The notes beneath the pieces were generated by a model. That model ran no database searches. It was not told the DNA's origin and was given only the letters and a program-made list of their open reading frames with translations. From Nocardia concava NBRC 100430 (GTDB lineage Bacteria > Actinomycetota > Actinomycetes > Mycobacteriales > Mycobacteriaceae): a stretch of 64,000 nucleotides of DNA. Position 1 is the stretch's first letter. Each line of letters starts with the position of its first letter. The position numbers and the translations under genes are program-made. Below, in pieces: positions 7,637 to 16,367 of this stretch. Location of the stretch: positions 1 to 64,000 of the forward strand of contig NZ_BAFX01000065.1 of NCBI RefSeq assembly GCF_000308815.1. Direction: 5' to 3'.

Positions 7637-8697
7637 GTGAATCGCTGGAGCTCGAGGTGGCCGGGCACCGGGTCACCCTCAGCAATCCGGGCAAGATCTA
7701 CTTCACCAAGCGCGGTGAGACCAAGCTGGATCTGGTGAATTACTACCTGGCCGTGGCGGATCCGATCATGCGGACCATCGGCGGGCGGCCGGTGCTGCTC
7801 GAACGGTATCCGGACGGGGCGTCGGGCAAGTCGTGGTTCCAGAAGCGGGTGCCCAAGTCGGCGCCGGACTGGCTGCAGACCACGGTGGTGTCCACGCCCA
7901 ACGGGACCACCAGTGACGCGCTGGTCGCGGTGGACATGGCCCACATTCTCTGGGCGGTCAATCTGGGCTGCTTGGGTTTTCACGTGTGGCCCACCCACGC
8001 GGGTGCCGAGGCGGCCTCGACGTTTCCGCCGGTGCTGGATGCGGCCGGGAACGTGCTGCCGCCCACGGGTGTGACCGATGAGCTGCGCATCGATCTGGAC
8101 CCCTCCCCCGGCATCGGTTTCGAGGATCTGCGCCGTGCGGCGTTCGCGGTGCGCGCGCTGTGCGAGGAGCTGGGTATCGATGTGCGGGTGAAGACTTCGG
8201 GGTCGCGCGGTCTGCATTTGTACGCGCTGCTGCAACCGCACTGGGACGGCTATCAGGTGCGCGCCGCGGCGGTGGCGCTGGCCCGTGAGCTCGAGCGCCG
8301 CCATCCGCAGGAGATCACTGCGGCCTGGTGGAAGGAAGAACGCGGGTCGCGGGTGTTCGTCGATTTCAACCAGAACGCCCCGCACAAAACGGTTTTCGGG
8401 GCGTGGTGCGTGCGGCCGAAGGTGGGCGCGCAGGTGTCGACGCCGGTGTCGTGGGAGGCGCTGGAATCGATCGTGCCCGATGAGCTGACCATCGCCACCG
8501 TGCCCGCGCGGGTGGCCGAGCTGGGTGATCCGTGGGCCGATCGCACGCCACAGTCGCTCACGCCGCTGCTCGAGATGTCGGACAAGGACATGGCCGCGGG
8601 GTTGATGGATGCGCCGTGGCCGCCGGTGTATCCGAAGATGCCCAATGAGCCCTCACGCGTCCAGCCTTCGAAGGCTCGTAAGGATTCCGCCGAATAG
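7633..8697 (+). CDS. LigD-type primase-polymerase (Prim-PolC)
   Basis: A 354-residue stand-alone homologue of the LigD polymerase domain, an archaeo-eukaryotic-primase-fold enzyme that fills short gaps and can insert ribonucleotides. The metal-binding Asp pair is Asp154/Asp156 in RIDLDPSPG; SGSRGLHLYALL carries the conserved His, and the third acid is in VFVDFNQN. A LERYPDGASGKSWFQKR segment matches the phosphate/nucleotide-binding region. It starts with GTG inside the ligC stop codon. Pairing with LigC matches the Rv3730c-Rv3731 arrangement of mycobacteria. Confidence 0.92.
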   Translation: MSESLELEVAGHRVTLSNPGKIYFTKRGETKLDLVNYYLAVADPIMRTIGGRPVLLERYPDGASGKSWFQKRVPKSAPDWLQTTVVSTPNGTTSDALVAVDMAHILWAVNLGCLGFHVWPTHAGAEAASTFPPVLDAAGNVLPPTGVTDELRIDLDPSPGIGFEDLRRAAFAVRALCEELGIDVRVKTSGSRGLHLYALLQPHWDGYQVRAAAVALARELERRHPQEITAAWWKEERGSRVFVDFNQNAPHKTVFGAWCVRPKVGAQVSTPVSWEALESIVPDELTIATVPARVAELGDPWADRTPQSLTPLLEMSDKDMAAGLMDAPWPPVYPKMPNEPSRVQPSKARKDSAE

Positions 8698-8707
8698 TGG
8701 TTGCGCT

Positions 8708-8728
8708 CCCGGTGTTTTCGACACCGGG
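8708..8728 (+). terminator. Hairpin after the ligC operon
   Basis: CCCGGTGT and ACACCGGG form a perfect 8-bp stem with a TTTCG loop, 10 bases after the primase-polymerase stop. ATATTC follows rather than a T run, so termination strength is uncertain. Confidence 0.5.
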
Positions 8729-9007
8729 ATATTCGCACATCTTGTGTCACCGGACCAAATCCGCACCCGATGTGGAACATCGTTTCTTAACACGTAATTA
8801 ACAGCCGCTGGTCAGGCCATCGCGGCGAATGTAGACAGACCGGTCAGTTCGCTTTCGATTTGCTCACCGCACCAAACGAACCCGTTAGCTTGGCCATAGC
8901 CAGAACCTCGATCCGCGGGTATCCTGGCCGCCCGCAACCGCCCCCGGAGCAGGCCGAGGCCGCTGAAACAGCCTGAACTGCAATGTCGTTCGGTGGCAGA
9001 GGTCAAA
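8729..9007. other. Non-coding stretch before menD
   Basis: The gap between the primase-polymerase and menD is about 410 bp. After the terminator it holds a patch that is AT-rich for this genome around 8785-8803 (TTTCTTAACACGTAATTAAC) and then ordinary GC-rich sequence. I see no convincing ORF, RNA gene or repeat in it. The menD promoter candidate lies at its right end. Confidence 0.4.
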
Positions 9008-9036
9008 TTGACACCGCCACGTCCGGCCGATAACGT
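9008..9036 (+). promoter_or_regulatory. Candidate sigma-70-type promoter for menD
   Basis: TTGACA at 9008-9013 and TAACGT at 9031-9036 are spaced by exactly 17 bp, about 70 bases upstream of the menD GTG. The -35 box is perfect and the -10 box is acceptable for an actinobacterial housekeeping promoter. Confidence 0.5.
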
Positions 9037-9108
9037 GTCGCCGTGACGTTGCCGGTCGGATGACCAACAACGAATTCGGACCGGGGAAGTTTCGTCGGGG
9101 ATGTTTTT

Positions 9109-10950
9109 GTGAACAATTTTCCAAACCGGTCTGCTTTTTCGCATGCCGAGATCGTTTCGGGCCGAAGCGGTATCGATACAGCCGCAGGCAGTGCGGTGCA
9201 ATCGACTATTTCCGCCGTGGTCGTGGATGAACTCATTCGCAACGGCGTGGAATGGGTCGTCTATTGCCCGGGTTCGCGCAATGGGCCGCTGGGTTTCGAA
9301 CTCGTGCGGCGCGCGCGGGCCGGGCAGATCAGGCTGCAGGTGCGCCTGGACGAGCGGTCGGCGGCGTTCGTGGCGCTGGGGATCACCAAGGCCAGCGGGG
9401 TGCCGGCCGCGGTGGTGACCACCTCGGGTACCGCGGTGTCGAATCTGCTGCCCGCGGTCACCGAGGCCAACTACGCGGATCTGCCGTTGATTCTGGTGAC
9501 CGCCAACCGGCCGCCGGATGTGCTGGGCACCGGTGCCTCGCAGACGGTGGAGCAGACCACGCTGCTGGGCGCGCAGGTGCGTCACGTGCAGCAACTGTGG
9601 TCGGGCGAGGTGCTGGGGTCGCGGGAGAACGGGGTGCTGCGCTCGCAGATCTGCCGGGCGCTGGGTATCGGGACCGGGCAGTTGCTGGGTCGGCCCGGTC
9701 CGGTGCAGATCGATGTGCCGCTGGTCTCGGGTATGCCGCCGGCGGCCGAATCCTCTTGTCCGGGTGGGCGTCCCGACGGGGCGCCGTGGATCCGGATGCC
9801 CGATCCGCGGCGCGGGCAGCACGCGGATTCCCCGCGCATCGATCTGCGCGGCTCGACGCTGGTCATCGCCGGGGACGGCACCGATCCGGCCGATCTGCCC
9901 GCGGATCTGCCGTGCATGGCCGAGCCGACGGTGGAGGTGGGTGCGCGGGTGCGACTGCACCCGTGGGTGCTCGATTACGTGCGGCCCGAACAGGTGCTGA
10001 TCTACGGGCGTCCGACCCTGCATCGCAATGTGGGGCGGCTGCTGGCGCATCCGGAGGTGAACACCGTGCTCGTCGCCGGGGGCGGCGATTGGGTGTATGC
10101 GGCACCGGATATCGACGTGCTGTCGCGGAATCCGGGTTTCACCGGTGCGGTGTCGCCGGGGTGGGTGCGCGAGCTCGAACTCACCGATGCGCTGGTGCGC
10201 CGGGCCTGGGCGCGCACGCTGGCCGATCCGGTGAGCCGGCGCACGGGAATGGGTGTGGCCCATGCCGTGCTGGGCGGGCTGCGCGCCGGTGACCTGTTGT
10301 GGGTGGGGGCGTCGAATCCGATCCGCGATGTGTCGACGGCCGGCCGGGTGCCCACCGGTGTGCGGGTGCTGTCCAATCGCGGTGTCGCCGGGATCGACGG
10401 CAATGTCAGTGCCGCGGTGGGTGCGGCGCTCTCGGCGCCGGAGCGGACGGTGGTCGCGCTGCTGGGTGATCTGACCTTCGCCTATGACGCGTCGGGTTTG
10501 CAGACCGGGCAGTTGGAGCAGGTGCCCGACAATCTGATCATCGTGGTGTCCAACGACTCCGGCGGCGGGATCTTCGAGCTGCTCGAGCAGGGGCACGCCA
10601 CCTACAAGCAGGAGCCTTACGGCGATACCTTCGAACGGATCTACGGGACACCGCAGCAGATCGATATCGCGCAGTTGTGCGGCGGGTACGGGGTCGCCCA
10701 TCAGCGGGTCGAGGTCGAGGAGCTGGCTGCGGCGCTGGAGCGGGCTCGGCGGGCGCGGCGGCGTGCGGTGCTCGAAATCCCGGTCGCGCGAGCGGGTTTG
10801 CGCGATATCCACGCCGAGACGCGCCGGGTCGCCGATGCGGCCTTCACTACCGGTGCCGAGGCCGACTTCGATGCGGTCGCAGTCCCGGAGCTGGCCGTCG
10901 AGCTGGCGCTGCCCACCCCTGAACTGTCCGGAAATCTCGAATACTCCTGA
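9109..10950 (+). CDS. menD: SEPHCHC synthase (menaquinone biosynthesis)
   Basis: A ThDP-dependent enzyme that joins 2-oxoglutarate-derived succinic semialdehyde to isochorismate, giving SEPHCHC. 613 residues, with all MenD landmarks: CPGSRNGPLGF near the N-end, the cofactor-activating Glu in RLDERSAAF, TTSGTAVSNLLPAV, and the ThDP/Mg motif GDLTFAYDASGL followed by NDSGGGIF. Relative to typical MenD it has about 30 extra N-terminal residues if the GTG at 9109 is used. Downstream it overlaps menE by one base (TGATG) and starts a menD-menE-menF run, so these three are surely one operon. Confidence 0.93.
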   Translation: MNNFPNRSAFSHAEIVSGRSGIDTAAGSAVQSTISAVVVDELIRNGVEWVVYCPGSRNGPLGFELVRRARAGQIRLQVRLDERSAAFVALGITKASGVPAAVVTTSGTAVSNLLPAVTEANYADLPLILVTANRPPDVLGTGASQTVEQTTLLGAQVRHVQQLWSGEVLGSRENGVLRSQICRALGIGTGQLLGRPGPVQIDVPLVSGMPPAAESSCPGGRPDGAPWIRMPDPRRGQHADSPRIDLRGSTLVIAGDGTDPADLPADLPCMAEPTVEVGARVRLHPWVLDYVRPEQVLIYGRPTLHRNVGRLLAHPEVNTVLVAGGGDWVYAAPDIDVLSRNPGFTGAVSPGWVRELELTDALVRRAWARTLADPVSRRTGMGVAHAVLGGLRAGDLLWVGASNPIRDVSTAGRVPTGVRVLSNRGVAGIDGNVSAAVGAALSAPERTVVALLGDLTFAYDASGLQTGQLEQVPDNLIIVVSNDSGGGIFELLEQGHATYKQEPYGDTFERIYGTPQQIDIAQLCGGYGVAHQRVEVEELAAALERARRARRRAVLEIPVARAGLRDIHAETRRVADAAFTTGAEADFDAVAVPELAVELALPTPELSGNLEYS

Positions 10951-12110
10951 TGCCACACACATCGACTTCGATCCCGCTCACGCCGCTGCTCGTGCCCGAG
11001 GATCCCGACACCGCGGTCGCCGCACTGCAGCACGCCATCGACGCTGTCCACCGCGGTGGGCACGCGATCGCCCCGATCACCGATCCGGGCGCGGCCGCCG
11101 CGCTGCCGCCTACGGTGCCCGCCGGGACCGCGGTGGTGCTGTCCACCTCCGGATCCAGTGGTGTGCCCAAGCGAACCCTGTTGTCGCGCAACGCGTTGCT
11201 GGCCTCGGCGCAGGCGAGCGCGGAGCGCCTCGGCGGGGCGGGCGACTGGCTGTTGTGCCTGCCGCCGGGTTTCGTGGCCGGGTTCCAGGTGATCTCGCGG
11301 GCGGTGCTGGGTGGTACCCGGGTCTCGGGCCTGGCCGGGGGTCGTTTCGATCCGGCCGGGTTCGCCGCGGCCGCGCGGGCCATGCCTGCCGGTCGCCGCT
11401 ACACCTCGCTGGTACCCACGCAGGTGCAGCGGCTGCTCGCCGAGCCCGAATCACGGGAAGCGCTGGCCGGTTTCGACAAGGTGCTGATCGGGGGTGCGCG
11501 CCTGGACGAGGAGACCGGGGCGCGGCTGCGGGCGGTGACCGATGCGGTGATCACCTACGGGATGACCGAGACCTGCGGGGGCTGCGTGTACGACGGGCGG
11601 CCGCTGCGCGGGGTGCAGGTGCGCCTCATCGACGACATCATCCATCTGGGCGGGGACGTGGTCGCCGACGGCTACCTCGGCGCGGCCGAGCAGCCGTTCT
11701 ACCGCGAGGCTGACACGCGCTGGTATCGCACGGCCGATCGCGGACGGTGGGCCGATGGGCTGCTGGTGCCGACCGGGCGGATCGACGATCTGATCAACAC
11801 CGGCGGGGTCAAGGTCTCGGCGGTGGCGGTCGAACAGGCGCTGACCGAGGTGGCGGGTGTGCAGGCCGCGGTGGTGATGGGTCTGCCCGACCGCGAGTGG
11901 GGCGAGGCCATCGGCGCGTATGTCGTTGCACCGCACGGCATGCCGGAGGTGGCGGTGCTGCGTGAGGCGGTGCGGGCGCGGCTCGGGCGGGCGGCGGTGC
12001 CCAAGCGGGTGCTGGTGGGCAGTGCGCTGCCGCTGCTGCCCAATTCGAAGATCGACCGCCGCACGGTGCGGGAGTTGTTGGCAGGAACCGGAATCGGAGC
12101 AGAACTATGA
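10950..12110 (+). CDS. menE: o-Succinylbenzoate-CoA ligase
   Basis: A 386-residue adenylate-forming enzyme that activates o-succinylbenzoate to its CoA ester in menaquinone synthesis. It shows the P-loop LSTSGSSGVPKRTLLS, the YGMTETCGG motif, the hinge region GRIDDLINTGGVKVS and the catalytic lysine in LLPNSKIDRR. It is short compared with general acyl-CoA synthetases, as MenE of actinobacteria is. The start overlaps the menD stop and its own stop overlaps menF by ATGA, so translation of the three is coupled. Confidence 0.92.
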   Translation: MPHTSTSIPLTPLLVPEDPDTAVAALQHAIDAVHRGGHAIAPITDPGAAAALPPTVPAGTAVVLSTSGSSGVPKRTLLSRNALLASAQASAERLGGAGDWLLCLPPGFVAGFQVISRAVLGGTRVSGLAGGRFDPAGFAAAARAMPAGRRYTSLVPTQVQRLLAEPESREALAGFDKVLIGGARLDEETGARLRAVTDAVITYGMTETCGGCVYDGRPLRGVQVRLIDDIIHLGGDVVADGYLGAAEQPFYREADTRWYRTADRGRWADGLLVPTGRIDDLINTGGVKVSAVAVEQALTEVAGVQAAVVMGLPDREWGEAIGAYVVAPHGMPEVAVLREAVRARLGRAAVPKRVLVGSALPLLPNSKIDRRTVRELLAGTGIGAEL

Positions 12111-13207
12111 GTGAACCCACACGATTCCGCCTCAGCGGCGGCAGCGGCCCGGTCGGGTTGGACGGCCCGCTGATCTGCTATCACAATCTGGCCGAGGCCG
12201 AGGCGGCGGTGCGCGCGGCAGATTACGGCAATCTGGTCGCGGGCTCGATCCCCTTCGACGACGAGGCCGCGAGTGCGTCGCTGTATCTGGGCTGGCGCAA
12301 TACCGATCGGCTCGAATCGCGGGGCGAGAGCGGGGCGCGCGCGGATTTCCGGGCCGATATCGCGTTCAACGATGCGTCGATCGCGGACTATCTGCGGTTG
12401 ATCGAGGATGCGCTCGAGTTGTTGCGGTCGCCGGATTCCGAGCTCGAGAAGATCGTCGTGGCGCGCGCCGAACGCTACTTCTACGACGGGGTCGTGGATC
12501 CGCTGCGGATGTTCGCGCGCATCGCGAGCCTGTATCCGAACGCGCAGAGCTATTTCGTCGAGCATCTCGAGCATCCGGGCGTGTACACCTTGGGCGCGAG
12601 CCCGGAGTTGTTCCTGCGCAAGACCGGTCACACGGTCACGATGACGCCGTTGGCGGGCACGATTGTGCGCGATACCCGGCTGCCCGAATCCGAGGACAAG
12701 CAGCGCGCCCGCGCGGTGTTGTTCGATGAGAAGTATCTGGCCGAGCATCGGCATCTGGTGGATTTCATGGTGAAGGGTTTGGCGCCGTTCTGCCCGGAGC
12801 TGGACTGCCCGCAGGAGCCGGTGCTGGTGAGCGCTCCGGGGTTGTGGCACTTGGGAACTCCCATCACCGCGCGCCTGACCGATCCCGACACCCCGGTGGC
12901 CGAGCTGGTGGCGGCGCTGCATCCCTCCCCCGCGGTGTGTGGTGTCCCCCAGGTGCAGGCGCGGGCCATGATCGCCGGGTACGAGTCGGCGCGCGAGTAT
13001 TACGGCGGCCTGGTGGGGTGGGTCGACAGTGACGGGGACTGCGAGTTCCATATGGCGTTGCGCGGGCTCGAACTCGATTCCCACCGTGGGCATCTGACGT
13101 TGCGGGCCGGTGGCGGGGTGGTCTCGCGCAGCCGTATCGACGTCGAGTTCGCCGAGACTTCCGCCAAGCTGGCCACCATGCGCCGGGTGCTGGGGATTCC
13201 GGCGTGA
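12107..13207 (+). CDS. menF: Isochorismate synthase
   Basis: A 366-residue chorismate-binding enzyme that converts chorismate to isochorismate. Motifs in order are LEKIVVARA, LGASPELFL, MTPLAGTIV, the DEKYLAEHRHLVDF metal/substrate region and HPSPAVCGVP. It has the length of the isochorismate-only members and lacks the salicylate-synthase pattern. Context next to menD and menE points to menaquinone rather than siderophore use, although a shared role with salicylate-derived siderophores in Nocardia cannot be ruled out. Starts inside the menE stop (ATGA). Confidence 0.88.
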   Translation: MSEPTRFRLSGGSGPVGLDGPLICYHNLAEAEAAVRAADYGNLVAGSIPFDDEAASASLYLGWRNTDRLESRGESGARADFRADIAFNDASIADYLRLIEDALELLRSPDSELEKIVVARAERYFYDGVVDPLRMFARIASLYPNAQSYFVEHLEHPGVYTLGASPELFLRKTGHTVTMTPLAGTIVRDTRLPESEDKQRARAVLFDEKYLAEHRHLVDFMVKGLAPFCPELDCPQEPVLVSAPGLWHLGTPITARLTDPDTPVAELVAALHPSPAVCGVPQVQARAMIAGYESAREYYGGLVGWVDSDGDCEFHMALRGLELDSHRGHLTLRAGGGVVSRSRIDVEFAETSAKLATMRRVLGIPA

Positions 13208-13235
13208 ACACCGTGATTGTCGAGGGTTCGGGATC

Positions 13236-14408
13236 ATGCGGGACGCGGTAATCGTCGCGGCGGTGCGCACGCCGATCGGCCGGGGCAAACCCGGTGGCGC
13301 GCTGGACGGGGTGCATCCGGTGGATCTGATGGCGCACAGCCTGCGCGCGGTGGTCGAGCAGGCCGGGATCGATCCGGCGCTCATCGACGAGGTCATCGGC
13401 GGGGTGGTCAGTCAGGTCGGTGAGCAGGCCACCAATGTCACCCGGCGGGCGTCGCTGGCGGCCGGATTCCCGGAGTCGGTGCCCGCCAGCACCATCGACC
13501 GCCAGTGCAGCGCCAGCCAGCAGGCTTTGCGTTTCGCCGCGCACGCGGTCATCGCCGGGGACTGTGATCTGGTGGTGGCCACCGGTGTCGAGTCGGTGAG
13601 CCGTATCCCGATGGGCACCAGCCTGCTCGACGCCGACAACCTGACCGGGTCGGCGTTCCTGGAGCGTTATCCGCAGGGGGTGCCGTGGCAGGGCGTCAGC
13701 GCCGAACTCATTACCACCCGTTGGGGTTTCAGCCGTACCCAGCTCGACGACTACGCTCTGGAGAGCCATCGGCGCGCCGCGGCGGCCACCAAGGACGGCC
13801 TGTTCGACGCCGAGCTCACCGCCGCTATCAACGGTCTGGGCTTCGACGAGACCATCCGCTACGACGCCAGCGCCGCCGGCTTGGGCGCATTGAAGTCCTC
13901 CTTCTACAACCAGGCCCTCGCCGCCCGCTTCCCCGAAATCCCCTGGCACATCACCGCCGGCAACGCCAGCCAGCTCGGCGACGGCTCCGCCGCGGTCCTG
14001 GTCACCACCAGCGACCACGCCGAACGCCTCGGCCTGACCCCGCTGGCCCGCATCCGCAGCCACATCGCCGTCGGCGACGACCCCTACCTGATGTTGACCG
14101 CGGTCATCCCCGCCACCGAGAAGGTCCTGCGCCAAACCGGCCTGCGCCTCGCCGATATCGACCTCATCGAGATCAACGAGGCCTACGCCAGCGTAATCCT
14201 GGCCTGGGCCAAGGAAACCGGCGCCGACCTGTCCCGCGTGAACGTCCACGGCGGCGCCATCTCCCTGGGCCACCCGTTGGGTGCCAGCGGCGTCCGCCTC
14301 ACCGCCACCCTCGTCCACGCCCTGCACGCCCGAGGCGCCCGCTACGGCCTGCAAACCATGTGCGAATCCGGCGGCCAAGCCAACGCCATGATCCTCGAAG
14401 CCCTCTGA
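13236..14408 (+). CDS. Acetyl-CoA acetyltransferase (thiolase)
   Basis: A 390-residue thiolase. The acyl-enzyme cysteine is Cys91 in DRQCSASQQ, His346 lies in GGAISLGHPLGASG and the second catalytic cysteine is Cys376 in CESGGQANA. It may run in degradation of fatty acids or steroid side chains, or in biosynthetic condensation; the sequence does not decide. The ATG at 13236 begins the thiolase core directly (MRDAVIVAAVRTPIG); the frame is open upstream into menF. It follows menF by 28 bases on the same strand, yet no thiolase step belongs to menaquinone synthesis. From about 13700 onward wobble positions shift strongly to C. Confidence 0.92.
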   Translation: MRDAVIVAAVRTPIGRGKPGGALDGVHPVDLMAHSLRAVVEQAGIDPALIDEVIGGVVSQVGEQATNVTRRASLAAGFPESVPASTIDRQCSASQQALRFAAHAVIAGDCDLVVATGVESVSRIPMGTSLLDADNLTGSAFLERYPQGVPWQGVSAELITTRWGFSRTQLDDYALESHRRAAAATKDGLFDAELTAAINGLGFDETIRYDASAAGLGALKSSFYNQALAARFPEIPWHITAGNASQLGDGSAAVLVTTSDHAERLGLTPLARIRSHIAVGDDPYLMLTAVIPATEKVLRQTGLRLADIDLIEINEAYASVILAWAKETGADLSRVNVHGGAISLGHPLGASGVRLTATLVHALHARGARYGLQTMCESGGQANAMILEAL

Positions 14409-14444
14409 GCGGCGAGTGCCGTTGCGGCGCGGGCGATTCCGATG

Positions 14445-15683
14445 TCAGGCGGCCCCTGCGGCGCGCTGTTCGAGTTGGGCGGCGGGCAGGCGGGCGGCGC
14501 GCACGATGAGGTGCAGCAGCGGTACGGCGAAGGTTTGGTCGATCGCGCTCCAGGCCAGGGACATGCGGTTGTGGACGAAGCCGACCGACAGGCCGGAGGC
14601 TGGGTCGGTCCAGCCGGTGGAGCCGAAGGCGCCCATGTGGCCGTAGCCTCGGGGGGCTCGGGCGGCGGGGAGGCTGTGGTAGCCCAAGTGCCAGAAGGGG
14701 ATCAGGAGGGCGTGGTCGAGTTGGTAGGTGCGGATGCGTTCGAGTTCGCGGACGGTTTTGGCGGACAGGTAGGCGTGGCCGTCGATGTAGCCGTCGCACG
14801 CCAAGGCGCTGTACATCTTCGCCAGGCCGCGCGCGGTGCAGACGGCGTTGCCAGCGGGCAGGGCGGTGGCCAGGATGGCGGGGTGGTCGCCGCGGAAGAT
14901 GGATTCCAGGCCGGGGACGTAGATGGAGGAGAGCGGGGAGCGCAGAACTCGGGGCAGGCGTGGGACCGCGGTGGCGACGGGGGCCGGGATGTTGCGTTCG
15001 GCAAGGGTTTTGACCGAGCCGACGAGGTCTGCGGCGGTGGTGCGGGCGCCCGCGGGTGGGGTGCCCAGGTGGATGCCGTCGACGCCGAGGGGGTCGGCGA
15101 TCTCGGTGCGGTAGAGGTGGGCCATGTCGTGGCCGGTGAGGGCGCGGGCCAGGCCGGTCATGAGCCAGCCGATGGTGAGGGCGTGGTAGATCGGTTTGCC
15201 CAGCAGGTGATCGGGTTTCGCGGCGGCCAGGCGCGATTCCATGAGTTCGTGGTCGAGGACCTCGGCGGGGGTGGTGGCGGGCAGGGCGGAGAGTCCGGCG
15301 CGGTGGCTGAGCATTTCGGCGACGGTGATGGCGGCCTTGCCGTGCGCGCCGAATTCGGGCCAGTAGTGCGCGACGGGGGCGGAATAGTCGAGCAGGCCGC
15401 GGTCGGCCAGGCGGTGCAGGACAGTGGCCGAGACACCTTTGGAGGCGGAGTAGATCATGGCGCCGGTGTCGGCGGTCCAGGGTGTGCCGTGGGCGTCGGC
15501 GGATCCGGCCCAGATGTCGACGACGGGTTCGCCGTGCTGGTAGACCGCCAGCGCGCCGCCATTGCCGCGGCGCCCGGCGAAGACGCGGGCGAAAGTTCGT
15601 ACGGCGGAGGCGAATCGGGGGTCGGCGGTGCCGCTGACTCCGGCGGGTAGTCCGGCTGCGGCGGTGGAGCTGGAGGTCGTCAT
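14445..15683 (-). CDS. Beta-lactamase-fold serine hydrolase / esterase
   Basis: A 412-residue class-C-like serine hydrolase of the EstB/LipL type common in mycobacteria and Nocardia. The SxxK nucleophile motif is Ser79-Ala-Ser-Lys82 in MIYSASKG, and GHMGAFGSTGW near residue 355 is the family's third motif. No signal peptide is visible, so it is probably cytosolic and more likely an esterase or peptidase than an antibiotic-destroying beta-lactamase. It converges on the thiolase gene and is divergent from the YdeI-like gene. Confidence 0.85.
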   Translation of the reverse strand: MTTSSSTAAAGLPAGVSGTADPRFASAVRTFARVFAGRRGNGGALAVYQHGEPVVDIWAGSADAHGTPWTADTGAMIYSASKGVSATVLHRLADRGLLDYSAPVAHYWPEFGAHGKAAITVAEMLSHRAGLSALPATTPAEVLDHELMESRLAAAKPDHLLGKPIYHALTIGWLMTGLARALTGHDMAHLYRTEIADPLGVDGIHLGTPPAGARTTAADLVGSVKTLAERNIPAPVATAVPRLPRVLRSPLSSIYVPGLESIFRGDHPAILATALPAGNAVCTARGLAKMYSALACDGYIDGHAYLSAKTVRELERIRTYQLDHALLIPFWHLGYHSLPAARAPRGYGHMGAFGSTGWTDPASGLSVGFVHNRMSLAWSAIDQTFAVPLLHLIVRAARLPAAQLEQRAAGAA

Positions 15684-15781
15684 CGATTCACGGTAGCCGC
15701 GACACTATGTCACGGACAAGGTGTGTCTGGGACAATTTTCGGTGGCGGTGTCTGTTCGGAATGCCGGTGCTGCCGTCGGAA

Positions 15782-16360
15782 ATGTCGGTGCCCTCTGCCA
15801 CAGTGATCGATATGGATGCGGTGCCCTTCGCCGACGCGGACGCCTTCGACGCCTGGCTGCAGGCCAATCACGCACGCCCGGAAGGGGTATGGATCCTGAT
15901 GGCGAAGAAGGGGTCGGGGATCGCGTCGTTGACCGAGGACGAGGCGGTCGATGTGGGGTTGTGCTGGGGCTGGATCTCGGGGCAGCGCAAGGGTTTCGAC
16001 GCCGATCACTATCTGCAGAAGTATGTGCCGCGCCGCCCGCGCAGCTACTGGTCGCAGGTCAATATCGACAAGGTCGAAGCGCTCACCGCCGCCGGTCGCA
16101 TGCACGCGCCAGGGCTGGCCGAGGTGGCCGCGGCGCAGGCGGATGGCCGCTGGGCGGCGGCCTACCCGTCGCAGGCGAATTTCACGATCCCGCCGGATCT
16201 GGCGCTCGCGCTGGAGAACCGGCCCGCCGCCTCCGCGGCCTATCAGGCGCTGGATCGGACGGGTCAGTACCTGCTCGTGCTCGAGCTATACAAGGCGAGA
16301 AGCCCGAAAATCCGGGCTTCCCGCCTCCAGAAAGCACTCGAGAGCCTCGAATCCGCCTGA
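15782..16360 (+). CDS. YdeI/OmpD-associated family protein
   Basis: A 192-residue protein of the YdeI-like family, recognised by PEGVWILMAKKGSG, the CWGWISGQRK motif and the KYVPRRPRSYWSQVN segment, with a C-terminal YxxLxxxxQY(L/V)xxxYKARSPKIRASR-type region. The biochemical role is unknown. The ATG at 15782 gives a start close to the family core; the frame is open to 15707, which would add 25 residues. A strong inverted repeat lies within its last codons. Confidence 0.8.
   Translation: MSVPSATVIDMDAVPFADADAFDAWLQANHARPEGVWILMAKKGSGIASLTEDEAVDVGLCWGWISGQRKGFDADHYLQKYVPRRPRSYWSQVNIDKVEALTAAGRMHAPGLAEVAAAQADGRWAAAYPSQANFTIPPDLALALENRPAASAAYQALDRTGQYLLVLELYKARSPKIRASRLQKALESLESA
16294..16325. 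terminator. Inverted repeat in the 3' end of the YdeI-like gene
   Basis: GGCGAGAAGCCCG pairs with CGGGCTTCCCGCC (one mismatch) around an AAAATC loop. It lies inside the coding region, 35 bases before the stop and 43 bases from the end of the convergent LLM gene. It could serve as terminator for the convergent gene. No T run follows on either strand. Confidence 0.35.
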
Positions 16361-16367
16361 AACAGGC

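Noticed and set aside
8812..10962. 716-codon open frame on the minus strand over menD
   Set aside because: menD on the other strand has every catalytic motif. The minus product is Arg/His/Gly-rich with no domain.
13110..13235. In-frame extension of the thiolase into menF
   Set aside because: The thiolase core begins exactly at the ATG at 13236, and the extension is a shadow of menF.
11699..13396. 565-codon minus-strand frame over menE and menF
   Set aside because: Antisense to two recognised enzymes; no domain and biased composition.
14445..15683. Calling the serine hydrolase an antibiotic-resistance beta-lactamase
   Set aside because: It has no signal peptide and matches the EstB/LipL-type esterase pattern; resistance function is not supported.
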